Shown here in pieces: positions 47,915 through 63,000 of a stretch of DNA of 64,000 nucleotides. Position numbers and translations under genes: made by a program. Below the pieces are notes generated by a model, which saw nothing but the letters and a program-made list of their open reading frames with translations, did not search any database and had not been told where the DNA came from. The stretch's first letter is position 1; each line of letters starts with the position of its first letter. The stretch is from Artemia franciscana. Lineage: Eukaryota > Arthropoda > Branchiopoda > Anostraca > Artemiidae. The stretch lies in NCBI RefSeq assembly GCF_032884065.1, contig NC_088872.1, positions 5,450,186 through 5,514,185 on the forward strand, read 5' to 3'.

Positions 47915-50900
47915 ATCCTACACTAAACTAGCAATTTACATCGTAATTAATTATTAAGTCCTCGTGTTACCAGGATATACAAGAATTTGGATATTAAGCT
48001 TCCTATTCTGCTTTTGATCATTCAGAAGTAGACATTCTTGTAGATCCTACACTACACTGATAATTTACATCTTAATTAATTATTAAGTCCCTGTGTTACC
48101 ACGTTGAACTTCCTTTCAACGTTGTGTCAAGAGGGACATACAAGAATGTGGATAATAAGCTTCCTATTCTGCTTTTGATCATTCAGAAGTAGATACCCTT
48201 GTAGATCCTACACTACACTGACAATTTACATCGTAATTAATTATTAAGTCCCTGTGTTACCACGTTGAACTTCCTTTCAACGTTGTGTCAAGAGAGACAT
48301 ACAAGAATGTGGATAATAAGCTTCATATTCTGCGTTTGATCATTCAGAAGTAGATACTCTTGTAGATCCTATACTACACTGACAATTTACATCGTAATTA
48401 ATTATTAAGTCCCTGTGTTACCACGTTGAACTTCCTTTTAACGTTGTGTCAAGAGGGACATACAAGATTATGGATAATAAGCTTCCTATTCTACTTATGA
48501 TCATCCAGAAGTAGATACTCTTGCAGATCCTACACTTCACTGACAATTTACGTCGCAATTAATTATTAAGTCCCTGTGTTACCACGTTGAACTTCCTTTC
48601 AACGTTGTGTCAAGAGAGACATACAAGAATGTGGATAATAAGTTTCATATTCTTCTTCTGATCATTCAGAAGTAGACACTCTTGTAGATCCTACACTACA
48701 CTGATAATTTAGATCGTAATTAATTATTAAGTCCCTGTGTTACCACGTTGAACTTCCTTTCAACGTTGTGTCAAGAGGGACATACAAGAATGTGGATAAT
48801 AAGCTTCCTATTCTGCTTTTGATCATTCAGCAGTAGATACCCTTGTAGATCCTATACTACACTGACAATTTACATCGTAATTAATTATTAAGTCCCTGTG
48901 TTACCACGTTGAATTTCCTTTCAACGTTGTGTCAAGAGGGACATACAAGATTATGGATAATAAGCTTCCTATTCTGCTTTTGATCATCCAGTAGCAGACA
49001 CTCTTGCAGATCCTACACTTCACTGATAATTTACGTCGCAATTAATTATTAAGTCCCCGTGTTACCATTTTGAACTTCCTTTCAACATTGTGTCAAGAGG
49101 GACATACAAGAATGTGGATAATAAGCTTCCTATTCTGCTTTTGATCATTCAGAAGTAGATACTCTTGCAGATCCTACACTTCACTGACAATTTACGTCGC
49201 AATTAATTATTAAGTCCCTGTTTTACCACGTTGAACTTCCTTTCAACGTTGTGTCAAGAGGGACATACAAGAATGTGGATAATAAGCTTCATATTCTGCG
49301 TTTGATCATTCAGAAGTAGATACTCTTGTAGATCCCACACTACACTGACAATTTAGATCGTAATTAATTATTAAGTCCCTGTGTTACCACTTTGAATTTC
49401 CTTTCAATGTTGTATCAAGAGGGACATACAAGAATGTGGATAATAAGCTTCCTATTCTGCTTTTGGTCATTCAGAAGTAGATACTCTTGTAGATCCTACA
49501 CTAAACTGACAATTTAGATCGTAATTAATTATTAAGTCCCTGTGTTACCACGTTGAACGTCCTTTCAACATTGTGTCAAGAGGGACATACAAGAATGTGG
49601 ATAATAAGCTTCATATTCTTCTTTTGATCATTCAGAAGTAGATACTCTTGTAGATCCTACACTACACTGACAATTTAGATCGTAAGTAATTATTAAGTCC
49701 CTGTGTTACCACGTTGAACTTCCTTTCAACGTTTTGTCAAGAGGGACATACAAGAATGTGGATAGTAAGCTTCCTATTCTGCTTTTGGTCATTCAGAAGT
49801 AGATACTCTTATAGATCCTACACTACACTGACAATTTAGATCGTAATTAATTATTAAGTCCCTGTGTTACCACGTTGAACTTCCTTTCAACGTTGTGTCA
49901 AGAGGAAAATACAAGAATTTGGATAATAAGCTTCATATTCTTCTTTTGATCATTCAGAAGTAGATACTCTTGTAGATCCCACACTACACTGACAATTTAG
50001 ATCGTAATTAATTATTAAGTCCCTGTGTTACCACTTTGAACTTCCTTTCAACGTTGTGTCAAGAGGGACATACAAGAATGTGGATAATAAGCTTCATATT
50101 CTGCTTTTGATCATTCAGAAGTAGATAGTCTTGTAGATCCTACACTACACTGACAATTTAGCTCGTAATTAATTATTAAGTCCCTGTGTTTCCACGTTGA
50201 ACTTCCTTCCAAAGTTGTGTCAAGAGGGACATACAAGAATGTGGAAAATATGCTTCCTATTGTGCTTTTTATCATTCAGAAGTAGATACTCTTGTAGATC
50301 CTACACTACACTGACAATTTACATCGTAATTAATTATTAAGTCCCTGTGTTACCACGTTGAACTTCCTTTCAACGTTGTGTCAAGAGGGACATACAAGAA
50401 TATGGATAATAAGCTTCCTATTCTGTTTTTGATCATTCACAAGTAGATACTCTTGTAGATCCCACACTACACTGACAATTTAGATCGTAATTAATTATTA
50501 AGTCCCTTTGTTACCACATTGAACTTCCTTTCAACGTTGTGTCAAGAGGGACATCCAAGAATGTGAATAATAAGCTACATCTGCTTTTGATTATTCAGAA
50601 GTAGATACCCTTGAAGATCCTACATTACACTGACAATTTAGATCGTAATTAATTAGTAAGTCCCTGTGTTACCACGTTGAACTTCCTTTCAACGTTTTGT
50701 CAAGAGGGACATACAAGAATGTGGATAATAAGCTTCATATTCTATTTTTCATCATTCAGAAGTAGATACTCTTGTAGATCCTATACTACACTGACAATTT
50801 AGATCGTAATTAATTATTAAGTCCCTGTGTTATCACGTTGAGCTTCTTTTCAATGTTGTGTCAAGAGGGACATACAAGAATGTGGATAATAAGCTTCCTA

Positions 50901-53900
50901 TTCTGCTTTTGGTCATTCAGAAGTAGATACTCTTGTAGATCCTACACTAAACTGACAATTTAGATCGTAATTAATTATTAAGTCCCTGTGTTACCACGTT
51001 GAACGTCCTTTCAACGTTGTCTGAAGAGGGACATACAAGAATGTGGATAATAAGCTTCATATTCTGTTTTTCATTTTTCACAAGTAGATACTCTTGTAGA
51101 TCCTACACTACACTGACAATTTAGATCGTAATTAATTATTAAGTCCCTGTGTTACCACGTTGAACTTCCTTTCAATGTTGTGTCAAGAGGGACATACAAG
51201 AATGTGGATAATAAGCTTCCTATTCTGCTTTTGGTCATTCAGAAGTAGATACTCTTGTAGATCCTACACTAAACTGACAATTTAGATCGTAATTAATTAT
51301 TAAGTCCCTGTGTTACCACGTTGAACGTCCTTTCAACATTGTGTCAAGAGGGACATACAAGAATGTGGATAATAAGCTTCATATTCTTCTTTTGATCATT
51401 CAGAAGTAGATACTCTTGTAGATCCTACACTACACTGACAATTTAGATCGTAATTAATTATTAAGTCCCTGTGTTACCACGTTGAACTTCCTTTCAACGT
51501 TTTGTCAAGAGGGACATACAAGAATGTGGATAATAAGCTTCCTATTCTGCTTTTGATCATTCAGAAGTAGATACTCTTGCAGATCCTACACTTCACTGAT
51601 AATTTACGTCGCAATTAATTATTAAGTCCCTGTTTTACCACGTTGAACTTCCTTTCAACGTTGTGTCAAGAGGGACATACAAGAATGTGGATAATAAGCT
51701 TCACATTCTGCGTTTGATCATTCAGAAGTAGATACTCTTGTAGATCCTATACTACACTGACAATTTACATCGTAATTAATTATTAAGTCCCTGTGTTACC
51801 ACGTTGAACTTCCTTTCAACGTTGTGTCAAGAGGGACATACAAGAATGTGGATAATAAGCTTCCTATTCTGTTTTTAATCATTCAGAAGTAGATACTCTT
51901 GTAGATCCCACACTACACTGACAATTTAGATCGTAATTAATTATTAAGTCCCTGTGTTACCACTTTGAACTTCCTTTCAACGTTGTGTCAAGAGGGACAT
52001 ACAAGAATGTGGATAATAAGCTTCATATTCTGCTTTTGATCATTCAGAAGTAGATAGTCTTGTAGATCCTACACTACACTGACAATTTAGCTCGTAATTA
52101 ATTATTAAGTCCCTGTGTTTCCACGTTGAACTTCCTTTCAACGTTGTGTCAAGAGGGACATACAAGAATATGGATAATAAGCTTCCTATTCTGTTTTTGA
52201 TCATTCACAAGTAGATACTCTTGTAGATCCCACACTACACTGACAATTTAGATCGTAATTAATTATTAAGTCCCTGTGTTACCACATTGAACTTCCTTTC
52301 AACGTTGTGTCAAGAGGGACATACAAGAATGTGAATAATAAGCTTCATATTCTGCTTTTGATTATTCAGAAGTAGATACCCTTGAAGATCCTACACTACA
52401 CTGACAATTTAGATCATAATTAATTAGTAAGTCCCTGTGTTACCACGTTGAACTTCCTTTCAACGTTGTGTCAAGAGGGACATACAAGAATGTGGATAAT
52501 AAGCTTCATATTCTACTTTTGATCATTCAGAAGTAGATACTCTTGTAGATCCTACACTACACTGACAATTTAGATCCTAATTAATTATTAAGTCCCTGTT
52601 TTACCACGTTGAACTTCCTTTCAACGTTGTCTCAAGAGGGACATACAAGAGTGTGGATAATAAGCTTCATATTCTGTTTTTCATCATTCAGAAGTAGATA
52701 CTCTTGTAGATCCTACACTACACTGACAATTTAGATCGTAATTAATTATTAAGTCCCTGTGTTACCACGTTGAACTTCCTTTCAATGTTGTATCAAGAGG
52801 GACATACAAGAATGTGGATAATAAGCTTCCTATTCTGCTTTTGGTCATTCAGAAGTAGATACTCTTGTAGATCCTACACTAAACTGACAATTTAGATCGT
52901 AATTAATTATTAAGTCCCTGTGTTACCACGTTGAACGTCCTTTCAACATTGTGTCAAGAGGGACATACAAGAATGTGGATAATAAGCTTCATATTCTTCT
53001 TTTGATCATTCAGAAGTAGATACTCTTGTAGATCCTACACTACACTGACAATTTAGATCGTAAGTAATTATTAAGTCCCTGTGTTACCACGTTGAACTTC
53101 CTTTCAACGTTTTGTCAAGAGGGACATACAAGAATGTGGATAGTAAGCTTCCTATTCTGCTTTTGGTCATTCAGAAGTAGATACTCTTATAGATCCTACA
53201 CTACACTGACAATTTAGATCGTAATTAATTATTAAGTCCCTGTGTTACCACGTTGAACTTCCTTTCAACGTTGTGTCAAGAGGAAAATACAAGAATTTGG
53301 ATAATAAGCTTCATATTCTTCTTTTGATCATTCAGAAGTAGATACTCTTGTAGATCCCACACTACACTGACAATTTAGATCGTAATTAATTATTAAGTCC
53401 CTGTGTTACCACTTTGAACTTCCTTTCAACGTTGTGTCAAGAGGGACATACAAGAATGTGGTTAATAAGCTTCATATTCTGCTTTTGATCATTCAGAAGT
53501 AGATAGTCTTGTAGATCCTACACTACACTGACAATTTAGCTCGTAATTAATTATTAAGTCCCTGTGTTTCCACGTTGAACTTCCTTCCAAAGTTGTGTCA
53601 AGAGGGACATACAAGAATGTGGAAAATATGCTTCCTATTGTGCTTTTTATCATTCAGAAGTAGATACTCTTGTAGATCCTACACTACACTGACAATTTAC
53701 ATCGTAATTAATTATTAAGTCCCTGTGTTACCACGTTGAACTTCCTTTCAACGTTGTGTCAAGAGGGACATACAAGAATATGGATAATAAGCTTCCTATT
53801 CTGTTTTTGATCATTCACAAGTAGATACTCTTGTAGATCCCACACTACACTGACAATTTAGATCGTAATTAATTATTAAGTCCCTTTGTTACCACATTGA

Positions 53901-55904
53901 ACTTCCTTTCAACGTTGTGTCAAGAGGGACATACAAGAATGTGAATAATAAGCTACATCTGCTTTTGATTATTCAGAAGTAGATACCCTTGAAGATCCTA
54001 CATTACACTGACAATTTAGATCGTAATTAATTAGTAAGTCCCTGTGTTACCACGTTGAACTTCCTTTCAACGTTTTGTCAAGAGGGACATACAAGAATGT
54101 GGATAATAAGCTTCATATTCTACTTTTGATCATTCAGAAGTAGATACTCTTGTAGATCCTACACTACACTGACAATTTAGATCGTAATTAATTATTAAGT
54201 CCCTGTTTTACCACGTTGAACTTCCTTTCAACGTTGTCTCAAGAGGGACATACAAGAATGTGGATAATAAGCTTCATATTCTATTTTTCATCATTCAGAA
54301 GTAGATACTCTTGTAGATCCTACACTACACTGACAATTTAGATCGTAATTAATTATTAAGTCCCTGTGTTATCACGTTGAGCTTCTTTTCAATGTTTTGT
54401 CAAGAGGGACATACAAGAATGTGGATAATAAGCTTCCTATTCTGCTTTTGGTCATTCAGAAGTAGATACTCTTGTAGATCCTACACTAAACTGACAATTT
54501 AGATCGTAATTAATTATTAAGTCCCTGTGTTACCACGTTGAACGTCCTTTCAACGTTGTCTGAAGAGGGACATACAAGAATGTGGATAATAAGCTTCATA
54601 TTCTGTTTTTCATTTTTCACAAGTAGATACTCTTGTAGATCCTACACTACACTGACAATTTAGATCGTAATTAATTATTAAGTCCCTGTGTTACCACGTT
54701 GAACTTCCTTTCAATGTTGTGTCAAGAGGGACATACAAGAATGTGGATAATAAGCTTCCTATTCTGCTTTTGGTCATTCAGAAGTAGATACTCTTGTAGA
54801 TCCTACACTAAACTGACAATTTAGATCGTAATCAATTATTAAGTCCCTGTGTTACCACGTTGAACGTCCTTTCAACATTGTGTCAAGAGGGACATACAAG
54901 AATGTGGATAATAAGCTTCATATTCTTCTTTTGATCATTCAGAAGTAGATACTCTTGTAGATCCTACACTACACTGACAATTTAGATCGTAATTAATTAT
55001 TAAGTCCCTGTGTTACCACGTTGAACTTCCTTTCAACGTTTTGTCAAGAGGGACATACAAGAATGTGGATAATAATCTTCCTATTCTGCTTTTGATCATT
55101 CAGAAGTAGATACTCTTGCAGATCCTACACTTCACTGATAATTTACGTCGCAATTAATTATTAAGTCCCTGTTTTACCACGTTGAACTTCCTTTCAACGT
55201 TGTGTCAAGAGGGACATACAAGAATGTGGATAATAAGCTTCATATTCTGCTTTTGATCATTCAGAAGTAGATACTCTTGTAGATCCTACACTACACTGAC
55301 AATTTACATCGTAATTAATTATTAAGTCCCTGTGTTACCACGTTGAACTTCCTTTCAACGTTGTGTCAAGAGGGACATACAAGAATGTGGATAATAAGCT
55401 TCCTATTCTGTTTTTGATCATTCAGAAGTAGATACTCTTGTAGATCCCACACTACACTGACAATTTAGATCGTAATTAATTATTAAGTCCCTGTGTTACC
55501 ACTTTGAACTTCCTTTCAACGTTGTGTCAAGAGGGACATACAAGAATGTGGATAATAAGCTTCATATTCTGCTTTTGATCATTCAGAAGTAGATAGTCTT
55601 GTAGATCCTACACTACACTGACAATTTAGCTCGTAATTAATTATTAAGTCCCTGTGTTTCCACGTTGAACTTCCTTTCAACGTTGTGTCAAGAGGGACAT
55701 ACAAGAATATGGATAATAAGCTTCCTATTCTGTTTTTGATCATTCACAAGTAGATACTCTTGTAGATCCCACACTACACTGACAATTTAGATCGTAATTA
55801 ATTATTAAGTCCCTGTGTTAGCACATTGAACTTCCTTTCAACGTTGTGTCAAGAGGGACATACAAGAATGTGAATAATAAGCTTCATATTCTGCTTTTGA
55901 TTAT

Positions 55905-58463
55905 TCAGAAGTAGATACTCTTGTAGATCCTACACTACACTGACAATTTAGATCGTAATTAATTATTAAGTCCCTGTGATACCACGTTGAACTTCCTTTC
56001 AACGTTGTGTCAAGAGGGACATACAAGAATGTGGATAATAAGCTTCCTATTCTGCTTTTGGTCATTCAGAAGTAGATACTCTTGTAGATCCTACACTACA
56101 CTGACAAGTTAGATCGTAATTAATTATTAAGTCCCTGTGTTACCACGTTGAACTTCCCTTCAACGTTGTGTCAAGATGGACATACAAGAATGTGGATAAT
56201 AAGCTTCATATTCTTCTTTTGATCATTCAGAAGTAGATAGTCTTGTAGATCCTACACTACACTGACAATTTAGATCGTAATTAATTATTAAGTCCCTGTG
56301 TTACCACGTTGAACTTCCTTTCAACGTTGTGTCAAGAGGGACATACAAGAATGTGGATAATAAGCTTCCTATTCTTTTATTGATCATTCAGATGTAGATA
56401 CTCTTGTAAATCCTACACTACACTGACAATTTAGATCGTAATTAATTATTAAGTCCCTGTGTTACCACGTTGAACTTCCTTTCAACGTTGTGTCAAGAGG
56501 GACATACAAGAATGTGGATAATAAGCTTCCTATTCTGCTTTTCGTCATTCAGAAGTAGATATTCTTGTAGATCCTACACTACACTGACAATTTAGATCGT
56601 AATTAATTATTAAGTCCCTGTGTTACCATGTTAAACTTTCTTTCAACGTTTTGTCAAGAGGGACATACAAGAATGTGGATAATAATCTTCCTATTCTACT
56701 TTTGATCAATTAGAAGTAGACACTCTTGTAGATCCTATACTACACTGACAATTTAGATCGTAATTAATTATTAAGTCCCTGTGTTACCACGTTGAACTTC
56801 CTTTCAACGCTGTGTCAAGAGGGACATACAAGAATGTGGATAATAAGCTTCCTATTCTGTTTTTGATCATTCAGAAGTAGATACCCTTGTAGATCCTACA
56901 CTACACTGACAATTTAGATCGTAATTAATTATTAAGTCCCTGTGATACCACGTTGAACTTCCTTTCAACGTTGTGTCAAGAGGGACATACAAGAATGTGG
57001 ATAATAAGCTTCCTATTCTGCTTTTGGTCATTCAGAAGTAGATACTCTTGTAGATCCTACACTACACTGACAATTTAGATCGTAATTAATTATTAAGTCT
57101 CTGTGTTACCACATTGAACTTCCTTTCAACGTTGTGTCAAGAGATACATACAAGAATGTGGATAATTAGCTTCATATTCTACTTTTGATAATTCAGAAGT
57201 AGACACTCTTGTATATCCTATACTACACTGACAATTTAGATCGTAATTAATTATTAAGCCCTGTGTTACCACGTTGAACTTCCTTTCAACGTTGTGTCAA
57301 GAGGGACATACAAGAATGTGGATAATAAGCTTCCTATTCTAATTTTGATCAATTAGAAGTAGACACTCTTGTAGATCCTATACTACACTGACAATTTAGA
57401 TCTTAATTAATTATTAAGTCCCTGTGTTACCACGTTGAACTTCCTTTCAACGCTATGTCAAGAGGGACATACAAGAATGTGGATAATAAGCTTCCTATTC
57501 TACTTTTGATCATTCAGAAGTAGACACTCTTGTAGATCCTATACTACACTGACAATTTAGATCGTAATTCATTATTAATTCCCTGTGTTACCACGTTGAA
57601 CTTCCTTTCAACGTTGTGTCAAGAGGGACATACAAGAATGTGGATAATAAGCTTCCTATTCTACTTTTGATCATTCAGAAGTAGATACCCTTGTAGATCC
57701 TACACTACACTGACAATTTAGATCTTAATTAATTATTAAGTCCCTGTGTTACCACATTGAACTTCCTTTCAACGTTGTGTCAAGAGAGACATACAAGAAT
57801 TTGGATAATAAGCTTCATATTCTACTTTTGATCATTCAGAAGTAGACACTCTTGTAGATCCTATACTACACTGACAATTTAGATCGTAATTCATTATTAA
57901 GTCCCTGTGTTACCACGTTGAACTTCCTTTCAACGTTGTGTCAAGAGGGACATACAAGAATGTGGATAATAAGCTTCATATTCTACTTTTGATCATTCAG
58001 AAGTAGATACTTTTGTAGATCCTACACTACACTGACAATTTAGATCGTAATTAGTTATTAAGCCCTGTGTTACCACGTTGAACTTCCTTTCAACGTTGTG
58101 TCAAGAGGGACATACAAGAATGTGGATAATAAGCTTCCTATTCTACTTTTGATCAATTAGAAGTAGACACTCTTGTAGATCCTATACTACACTGACAATT
58201 TAGATCGTAATTAATTATTAAGTCCCTGTGTTACCACGTTAAACTTCCTTTCAACGCTATGTCAAGAGGGACATACAAGAATGTGGATAATAAGCTTCCT
58301 ATTCTGTTTTTGATCATTCAGAAGTAGATACCCTTGTAGATCCTACACTACACTGACAATTTAGATTGTAATTAATTATTCAGTCCCTGTGTTACCACGT
58401 TGAACTTCCTTTCAACGTTGTTTCAAGAGGGACATACAAGAATGTGGATAATAAGCTTCCTAT
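55905..58463. repeat. Higher-order block of the satellite, copy 1
   Basis: About 16 monomers recur at 58962-61520, an offset of 3057 bp. That equals 19 monomers of which two are 160 bp long (AAGCCCTG instead of AAGTCCCTG, near 57256 and 58060). Shared rare variants include CTTTTATTGATC at 56374/59431 and CGCTATGTCAAGAG at 57451/60508. Confidence 0.88.
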
Positions 58464-58961
58464 TCTGCTTTTGGTCATTCAGAAGTAGATACTCTTGTAG
58501 ATCCTACACTAAACTGACAATTTAGATCGTAATTAATTATTAAGTCCCTGTGTTACCACGTGGAACGTCCTTTCAACATTGTGTCAAGAGGGACATACAA
58601 GAATGTGGATAATAAGCTTCATATTCTTCTTCTGATTATTCAGAAGTAGATACTCTTGTAGATCCTACACTACACTGACAATTTAGATCGTAAGTAATTA
58701 TTAAGTCCCTGTGTTACCACGTTGAACTTCCTTTCAACGTTTTGTCAAGAGGGACATACAAGAATGTGGATAGTAAGCTTCCTATTCTGCTTTTAGTCAT
58801 TCAGAAGTAGATACTCTTATAGATCCTACACTACACTGACAATTTAGATCGTAATTAATTATTAAGTCCCTGTGTTACCACGTTGAACTTCCTTTCAACG
58901 TTGTGTCAAGAGGAAAATACAAGAATGTGGATAATAAGCTTCATATTCTTCTTTTGATCAT

Positions 58962-61520
58962 TCAGAAGTAGATACTCTTGTAGATCCTACACTACACTGA
59001 CAATTTAGATCGTAATTAATTATTAAGTCCCTGTGATACCACGTTGAACTTCCTTTCAACGTTGTGTCAAGAGGGACATACAAGAATGTGGATAATAAGC
59101 TTCCTATTCTGCTTTTGGTCATTCAGAAGTAGATACTCTTGTAGATCCTACACTACACTGACAAGTTAGATCGTAATTAATTATTAAGTCCCTGTGTTAC
59201 CACGTTGAACTTCCCTTCAACGTTGTGTCAAGATGGACATACAAGAATGTGGATAATAAGCTTCATATTCTTCTTTTGATCATTCAGAAGTAGATAGTCT
59301 TGTAGATCCTACACTACACTGACAATTTAGATCGTAATTAATTATTAAGTCCCTGTGTTACCACGTTGAACTTCCTTTCAACGTTGTGTCAAGAGGGACA
59401 TACAAGAATGTGGATAATAAGCTTCCTATTCTTTTATTGATCATTCAGATGTAGATACTCTTGTAAATCCTACACTACACTGACAATTTAGATCGTAATT
59501 AATTATTAAGTCCCTGTGTTACCACGTTGAACTTCCTTTCAACGTTGTGTCAAGAGGGACATACAAGAATGTGGATAATAAGCTTCCTATTCTGCTTTTC
59601 GTCATTCAGAAGTAGATATTCTTGTAGATCCTATACTACACTGACAATTTAGATCGTAATTAATTATTAAGTCCCTGTGTTACCATGTTAAACTTTCTTT
59701 CAACGTTTTGTCAAGAGGGACATACAAGAATGTGGATAATAATCTTCCTATTCTACTTTTGATCAATTAGAAGTAGACACTCTTGTAGATCCTATACTAC
59801 ACTGACAATTTAGATCGTAATTAATTATTAAGTCCCTGTGTTACCACGTTGAACTTCCTTTCAACGCTATGTCAAGAGGGACATACAAGAATGTGGATAA
59901 TAAGCTTCCTATTCTGTTTTTGATCATTCAGAAGTAGATACCCTTGTAGATCCTACACTACACTGACAATTTAGATCGTAATTAATTATTAAGTCCCTGT
60001 GATACCACGTTGAACTTCCTTTCAACGTTGTGTCAAGAGGGACATACAAGAATGTGGATAATAAGCTTCCTATTCTGCTTTTGGTCATTCAGAAGTAGAT
60101 ACTCTTGTAGATCCTACACTACACTGACAATTTAGATCGTAATTAATTATTAAGTCTCTGTGTTACCACATTGAACTTCCTTTCAACGTTGTGTCAAGAG
60201 ATACATACAAGAATGTGGATAATTAGCTTCATATTCTACTTTTGATAATTCAGAAGTAGACACTCTTGTATATCCTATACTACACTGACAATTTAGATCG
60301 TAATTAATTATTAAGCCCTGTGTTACCACGTTGAACTTCCTTTCAACGTTGTGTCAAGAGGGACATACAAGAATGTGGATAATAAGCTTCCTATTCTAAT
60401 TTTGATCAATTAGAAGTAGACACTCTTGTAGATCCTATACTACACTGACAATTTAGATCTTAATTAATTATTAAGTCCCTGTGTTACCACGTTGAACTTC
60501 CTTTCAACGCTATGTCAAGAGGGACATACAAGAATGTGGATAATAAGCTTCCTATTCTACTTTTGATCATTCAGAAGTAGACACTCTTGTAGATCCTATA
60601 CTACACTGACAATTTAGATCGTAATTCATTATTAATTCCCTGTGTTACCACGTTGAACTTCCTTTCAACGTTGTGTCAAGAGGGACATACAAGAATGTGG
60701 ATAATAAGCTTCCTATTCTACTTTTGATCATTCAGAAGTAGATACCCTTGTAGATCCTACACTACACTGACAATTTAGATCTTAATTAATTATTAAGTCC
60801 CTGTGTTACCACATTGAACTTCCTTTCAACGTTGTGTCAAGAGAGACATACAAGAATTTGGATAATAAGCTTCATATTCTACTTTTGATCATTCAGAAGT
60901 AGACACTCTTGTAGATCCTATACTACACTGACAATTTAGATCGTAATTCATTATTAAGTCCCTGTGTTACCACGTTGAACTTCCTTTCAACGTTGTGTCA
61001 AGAGGGACATACAAGAATGTGGATAATAAGCTTCATATTCTACTTTTGATCATTCAGAAGTAGATACTTTTGTAGATCCTACACTACACTGACAATTTAG
61101 ATCGTAATTAGTTATTAAGCCCTGTGTTACCACGTTGAACTTCCTTTCAACGTTGTGTCAAGAGGGACATACAAGAATGTGGATAATAAGCTTCATATTC
61201 TACTTTTGATCAATTAGAAGTAGACACTCTTGTAGATCCTATACTACACTGACAATTTAGATCGTAATTAATTATTAAGTCCCTGTGTTACCACGTTAAA
61301 CTTCCTTTCAACGCTATGTCAAGAGGGACATACAAGAATGTGGATAATAAGCTTCCTATTCTGTTTTTGATCATTCAGAAGTAGATACCCTTGTAGATCC
61401 TACACTACACTGACAATTTAGATTGTAATTAATTATTCAGTCCCTGTGTTACCACGTTGAACTTCCTTTCAACGTTGTTTCAAGAGGGACATACAAGAAT
61501 GTGGATAATAAGCTTCCTAT
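58962..61520. repeat. Higher-order block of the satellite, copy 2
   Basis: Matches 55905-58463 with only scattered differences (for example CCTATACTAC for CCTACACTAC near 59630). The three monomers between the blocks (58464-58961) carry variants otherwise typical of the 52.9-53.3 kb part of the array. Confidence 0.88.
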
Positions 61521-62492
61521 TCTACTTTTGATCAATTAGAAGTAGACACTCTATAGAGATACATACAAGAATGTGGATAATTAGCTTCGTATTCTACTTT
61601 TGATCATTCAGAAGTAGACACTCTTGTAGATCCTATACTACACTGACAATTTAGATCGTAATTAATTATTAAGCCCTGTGTTACCACGTTGAATTAAATA
61701 ATTAATTAGATCGTAATTCATTATTAAGTCCCTGTGTTACCACGTTGAACCTCCTTTCAACGTTTTGTCAAGAGAGACATACAAGAATTTGGATAATTAG
61801 CTTCATATTCTACTTTTGATCATTCAGAAATAGATACTTTTGTAGATCCTATACTACACTGACAATTTAGATCGTAATTCATTATTAAGTCCCTGTGTTA
61901 CCACGTTGAACTTCCTTTCAACGTTGTGTCAAGAGGGACATACAAGAATGTGGATACTAAGCTTCCTATTCTACTTTTGATCATTCAGAAGTAGATACCC
62001 TTGTAGATCCTACACTACACTGACAATTTAGATCTTAATTAATTAGAAATCCCTGTGTTACCACATTGAACTTCCTTTCAACGTTGTGTCAAGAGATACA
62101 TACAAGAATGTGGATAATTAGCTTCATATTCTACTTTTGATCATTCAGAAGTAGACACTCTTGTAGATCCTATACTACACTGACAATTTAGATCGTAATT
62201 AATTATTAAGCCCTGTGTTACCACGTTGAACTTCCTTTCAACGTTGAGTCAAGAGGGACATACAAGAATGTGGATAATAAGCTTCCTACTCTACCATTGA
62301 TCAATTAGAAGTAGACGCTCCTGTAGATCCTATACTACACTGACAATTTAGATCGTAATTAATTATTAAGTCCCTGTGTTACCACGTTGAACCTCTTTTA
62401 ACGTTGTGTCCAGAGGAAAAAACAAATATGTAGATAATAAGCTTTCTATTCTGCTTTTGATCATTCAGAAGTAGATACTCTTGTAGATCCTA

Positions 62493-63000
62493 CCTGATGT
62501 AAGACATTTTTCTCATTTGTAATATGCAAGATTCCCTGTTTTAGTTTCTGTATCTCCTTCTCCAACTATAATACTCTCCCTTCATGTTCACTCTCCAACG
62601 TTGGCTTCTCGTATTTCCTCTCTTTTTTCTTTTTGCAATTCTCAATGGGAATAAAACTACTTTAAAGAACATATATATAATTGCACTTACAAACATTTTA
62701 TTTGCTGTTATTTTTATTTGTTTTGCTTGCCACCAACTTTTTTCTCTTTAATTTTTGATGCTTTGTTCTGTTTGAACCTTTTTTAAAGCTACGCAAAGGA
62801 AAATGGCGGTTATGCCACGGAACTGGGTGCCTGTGATTTGATGGCTTTTTTGTTTGAAGACACGTGAGCCGATTCTTTTCTCACCCTTTCTTATCATTCA
62901 GTTCTCGTTTCCTTCTCTTTTTTATTATTGTATCGTCAATCGTTACGTTATCATTATTCTTTTTTACCAGTTTTACTGATTCTTTTATATTATGTTTCAG
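62493..63000. other. Intron 3' end upstream of the large golgin-like exon
   Basis: Unique sequence from the end of the satellite to the acceptor TATGTTTCAG at 62991-63000. A T-rich stretch precedes the acceptor. A small ATG-containing segment near 62795-62870 has no clear splice sites, and no extra exon is needed for phase. Confidence 0.6.

Larger units (their letters stand above)
47915..62492. repeat. 161-bp satellite array, about 90 monomers
   Basis: Successive AAGCTT (HindIII) sites fall at 48157, 48318 and 48479, a period of 161 bp. The pattern continues without interruption or orientation change to 62492. Each monomer runs through TTCAGAAGTAGATACTCTTG, TAGATCCTACACTACACTGA, TAATTAATTATTAAGTCCCT, then CGTTGAACTTCCTTTCAACG (a 7-bp hairpin with a 6-base loop) and GACATACAAGAATGTGGATA. 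Most monomers differ from the consensus at only a few positions. Degraded or deleted monomers occur at the left edge (one lacks the hairpin, about 47965) and near the right edge (about 61545-61700). The array lies wholly inside the golgin-like gene's intron. Confidence 0.97.

Noticed and set aside
47915..62492. CRISPR-like array of regular repeats
   Set aside because: The 161-bp units are contiguous with no unique spacers, and the host is a eukaryote. It is a tandem satellite.
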